A stretch of 26,719 nucleotides of DNA from Condylostoma magnum (Eukaryota; Ciliophora; Heterotrichea; Heterotrichida; Condylostomatidae), in the NCBI GenBank assembly GCA_920105805.1, contig CAKKTI010000303.1, positions 1-26,719 on the forward strand. The letters run 5' to 3'. The notes under the pieces were generated by a model that was not told the DNA's origin, searched no databases, and was given only the letters and a program-made list of their open reading frames with translations. The position numbers were made by a program, and so were the translations under genes. Shown in pieces: positions 24,501-26,719 of the stretch; within the stretch, counting starts at the first letter, position 1, and each line of letters begins with the position of its first letter.

Positions 24501-25712
24501 ATTTACCCATGTAAAGATATAGACTGTGTAAATTAAGATGAAACACACTAAGGCTCATTTGTGTACCCATGTAGCAATAATAGATGCACAAAGTACAACA
24601 AAGTACATGAAGGAGACTGTATTTTTCCATGTAGAAAGAATAAATGCAGAAAGTACAATTAAGTACATGAAGGAAAGTGTATTTACCAGTGTAAGATTGT
24701 AAACTGTAAGAAATACAATAAGTTTCATGAGGGTAATTGTATTTATCCGTGTAAAGATGTAAAATGTGTGAAATACAATAAATTCCATGAGGGTAATTGT
24801 ATTTATCCGTGTAAAGATGTAAACTGTAGAGACTATGACAAGGTACACAAAGGCAAATGTACTCATCCCTGTAAAAGGATTAGATGCATAAATTACAAAA
24901 AGGCTCATAAAGGTAAGCACACTTATCAGTGCAGAAATAAAAAGTGCATAAATTACAAAAAGGCGCATAAAGGCAAGCACACTTATCAGTGCATAAATAA
25001 AAAGTGCAGAAAGTATAATGAGGCGCATAAAGGATAATGTATTTATAAATGCATAGATAAAAAGTGCAGAAGGTATAATAAAGCACACGAAGGATAATGT
25101 ATTTATCAGTGCATAGATACTAATTGTAAAAAGTTCAATGAAATACACGAAGACTCATGTATTTATCAGTGTAAAGAAGTTAGTTGTAAAATGTATGATG
25201 AGCTACACAAAGGCTCATGTATTTATTAGTGCATAGATACAAACTGCACAAAGTACGATAAGGCACACCAAGGCAAATGTAGTTATCAGTGCAAGGATAT
25301 TAACTGCATAAAGTACTATGATGTACACGAAGGTAAATGTAGTTATCGATGTAGTAATCAAGACTGCGTATAATTTGGTAAGGCACATGAAGGAAAGTGT
25401 AGTTATCAGTATTAAAAAACAAGATATAATAGATTTTAAGAAGTAGATAAAGGTATATAAAGTTATCAATGCAAAGATATAAAATGTATAAAGTACGATG
25501 AGATACACCAAGGCAAATGCAGTTATCCATGCAGATATTTAAATTGCATAAAATACGATGAGGTACATGAAGGCAAATGTAGTTATCGGTGTAGTAATCA
25601 AAGCTGTGTAAAATTTGGCTAGGTACACGAAGACAATTGTAGTTATCGGTGTTGAAAAACAAGATGTAACAAGTTCGAAAAGGTTCACGAAGGTAAATGT
25701 AGTTATTGCTAG
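21548..25712 (+). CDS. Gene C: PARP-domain protein with very long Cys/His repeat array
   Basis: The ATG at 21548 opens MGVCLGKRNQRK: Gly2 plus Cys4 suggest myristoylation and palmitoylation. The PARP domain has FHATTPEFA (His34), GRGIYFAEDE (Tyr63), DMTFKELRQKY and LPQYIVYN. The triad acid is Gln125, written TAG (21920-21922), where gene A has Glu (GAG). In H-Y-E enzymes this change usually weakens or abolishes activity or limits it to mono-transfer, so C may be a pseudo-enzyme or an NAD+ binder. GQIWWESN (two TGA codons) follows, then two Cys/His units, a Gln/Ser linker and about 58 array units. One extra base near 23692 shifts the frame; reading resumes with perfect Cys/His periodicity in the new phase. 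The end is TAG-TAG-TAG at 25710-25718. Confidence 0.82.
22193..25709 (+). repeat. Gene C array: about 58 tandem 60-bp Cys/His units
   Basis: Same 20-residue unit. At about 23050-23480 the Y-P linker is replaced by D-C-R, adding a Cys (CDCRC variant), in a local homogenised block. One unit near 23035 lacks 15 nt in frame. From about 23870 to 24560 many units lose one or more ligands and two are shortened, then units become regular again to the end. The last about 900 bp are close to the end of the gene B array. Confidence 0.92.
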
Positions 25713-26094
25713 TAGTAGTTATTATTAATCATTTCTAATATTTCTTCTACTTGATGAAGCCAATAGGAACTTAAGTCTTAATAGCTTTCCTTCTTGTATC
25801 AATCTATAAGTCGTTTTAATTGTTTAAATGTTTCACCTTGATATTTTACCTTGACTATTTCATTTACTTATATTGTATACAAGTCAAATACTTATAACAC
25901 TTTTTAACAGCAATTTAAAACTAATGTGCTTTGTATGTTTAGTTTATTAATTTAAAGATCATTTGTACCGATTTGTATCAATATAATCAAATTAAAGTAT
26001 TCTCGAAATGACGACTTTGAGTTTAGTTTTAAGTACTAATAGGAATTACTAAGCCTACTAGCACCAGTGATAACAAACCAAATAAATTAAATGA
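25713..26094. repeat. Spacer after gene C, near-duplicate of the spacer after gene B
   Basis: About 95 percent identical by eye to 20535-20700 in its first part, then diverging. It contains the extra in-frame TAG codons just past the chosen stop and AT-rich DNA up to psi-C. No separate gene is seen. Confidence 0.75.
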
Positions 26095-26525
26095 TAAAAA
26101 ACTTCGCTGCTTTTCCCTTAGTATGAAATTGAATAAGTATTAGAGGATAAAGTTATTTCGCGTGACCTCTTCTGAATTTACAGAATCAAAAGATGATGAA
26201 AGGATGTTTTGTAAATGGACTATTTGGAATGTACTTACTGAAGATGAACCCACTGCTAAAAGACATCGTAATGGTATAACTACTATAATTAATTCCAATA
26301 GATATATGAGAAATATATACATTTTAATGAGCTAAGGTAGAAGTATGAAAGGAATTGAGGTGGTAGACATTGCTTAATACACTGTGTATATTCTAGCCCA
26401 AATATAATATATAAGAGTTATAATAAATGTGCAGTTCTATTGAAAATCTTAGAGGAAGAAGTCTTAAAAATGCTGGGATAGTTTGTATAATATAAAATAT
26501 AGAATCATCCAGCCAAGTATAGTTT
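26095..26525 (+). pseudogene. psi-C: decayed PARP-only copy next to the telomere
   Basis: Carries remnants of the Q-Y-E-I-E start, the His loop (TTTCGCGTGACCTCT region), GLFG, a shifted GIYF region, a short DMTF/ELR remnant and TAATACACTGTGTAT (Gln in place of the triad acid). It ends in the linker region before any repeat. Several small indels and losses break the frame. It lies about 100 bp from the telomere. Confidence 0.7.
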
Positions 26526-26620
26526 GTCACTAATAATTTACATGCTCTTTTTATTGACCTTTCAAATTTGAAAGCCTTATAACTTTACGTACTTCATAGA
26601 TATAATATCTTTTATTCTCA
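26526..26620. other. Subtelomeric sequence
   Basis: About 95 bp of AT-rich single-copy sequence between psi-C and the telomere, with no repeat structure or gene. The very short subtelomere is typical of ciliate macronuclear chromosomes. Confidence 0.6.
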
Positions 26621-26719
26621 TAAGGGTGTAAGGGTGTTAGGGTGTTAGGGTGTTAGGGTGTAAGGGTGTAAGGGTGTAAGGGTGTAAGGGTGTTAGGGTG
26701 TTAGGGTGTAAGGGTGTTA
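26621..26719 (+). repeat. Telomere: 12 units of T(A/T)AGGGTG
   Basis: Twelve full 8-nt units plus three bases run to the end of the window: seven TAAGGGTG and five TTAGGGTG, in clusters. TTAGGGTG is the Stentor/Blepharisma repeat TGTTAGGG in another register. The G-rich strand runs 5' to 3' outward, as expected for a right chromosome end. Confidence 0.93.

Noticed and set aside
22193-25709. Retroviral-type zinc knuckles, suggesting a Gag-like element
   Set aside because: Spacing is C-x4-C-x6-H-x3-C rather than C-x2-C-x4-H-x4-C, with dozens of copies and a PARP domain upstream. No reverse transcriptase, integrase or terminal repeats are seen.
18055-25710. CRISPR-like array from regular 60-bp periodicity
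   Set aside because: There are no unique spacers; every base belongs to a coding repeat that keeps frame and Cys/His spacing.
1-26719. tRNA, rRNA or transposon genes
   Set aside because: I saw no cloverleaf-like segment with conserved A and B boxes, no rRNA signature, and no transposase motif or flanking inverted repeats.

Overview
Organism and code. This looks like macronuclear DNA of a heterotrich ciliate, most probably Condylostoma or a close relative. The right end is a telomere of 8-nt units, TTAGGGTG mixed with TAAGGGTG. TTAGGGTG is a rotation of the TGTTAGGG repeat known from Stentor and Blepharisma. All long coherent reading frames need TAA and TAG read as Gln and TGA read as Trp. 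That is the code described for Condylostoma, in which all three stops also act as sense codons. Under the standard code every gene here is shredded, so short standard-code ORFs in the window mean nothing.

Layout. (1) 124-4803 (+): an intact, uninterrupted gene for a secreted-pathway, Cys-rich, multi-pass membrane protein with a signal peptide, DUF4215-type repeats and a 7-TM-like tail. (2) About 4.8-8.0 kb: AT-rich and unresolved, with only a weak codon-phase hint of one + strand gene. (3) 13790-8013 (-): a very large membrane receptor with seven exact-period 189-bp Cys-rich repeats, a LamG/ConA-like domain, EGF/furin-like modules, REJ/PKD-like ectodomain and at least five TM helices. Its 5' end is cut at 13790. 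(4) 13791-26525 (+): a subtelomeric tandem cluster of three large genes, A, B and C. A and C have a minimal PARP-type ADP-ribosyltransferase domain followed by long arrays of a 20-residue Cys/His repeat (C-x4-C-x6-H-x3-C-x3). B has the same ends but lacks the PARP domain. Each gene is followed by a decayed PARP-only copy (psi-A, psi-B, psi-C). (5) 26621-26719: telomere.

How the parts may fit. The two Cys-rich receptors resemble the large surface/sensory proteins that ciliates keep in multigene families. The PARP/Cys-His cluster is the most novel part. B and C begin with an MGxxx(S/G)K motif typical of N-myristoylation, so these are probably cytosolic, membrane-tethered proteins whose Cys/His repeats bind zinc. 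Gene A keeps the H-Y-E catalytic triad. C carries Gln in place of Glu, written with a reassigned TAG. B has lost the domain. The family therefore seems to be diversifying from enzyme to scaffold next to a telomere, by unequal recombination between repeats.

Limits. Stop positions are uncertain because no codon is an unambiguous stop. Frames were judged by eye, by Cys/His periodicity and by hand-counted base phase. The join at 13790/13791 truncates two genes head-to-head and may be an assembly chimera.
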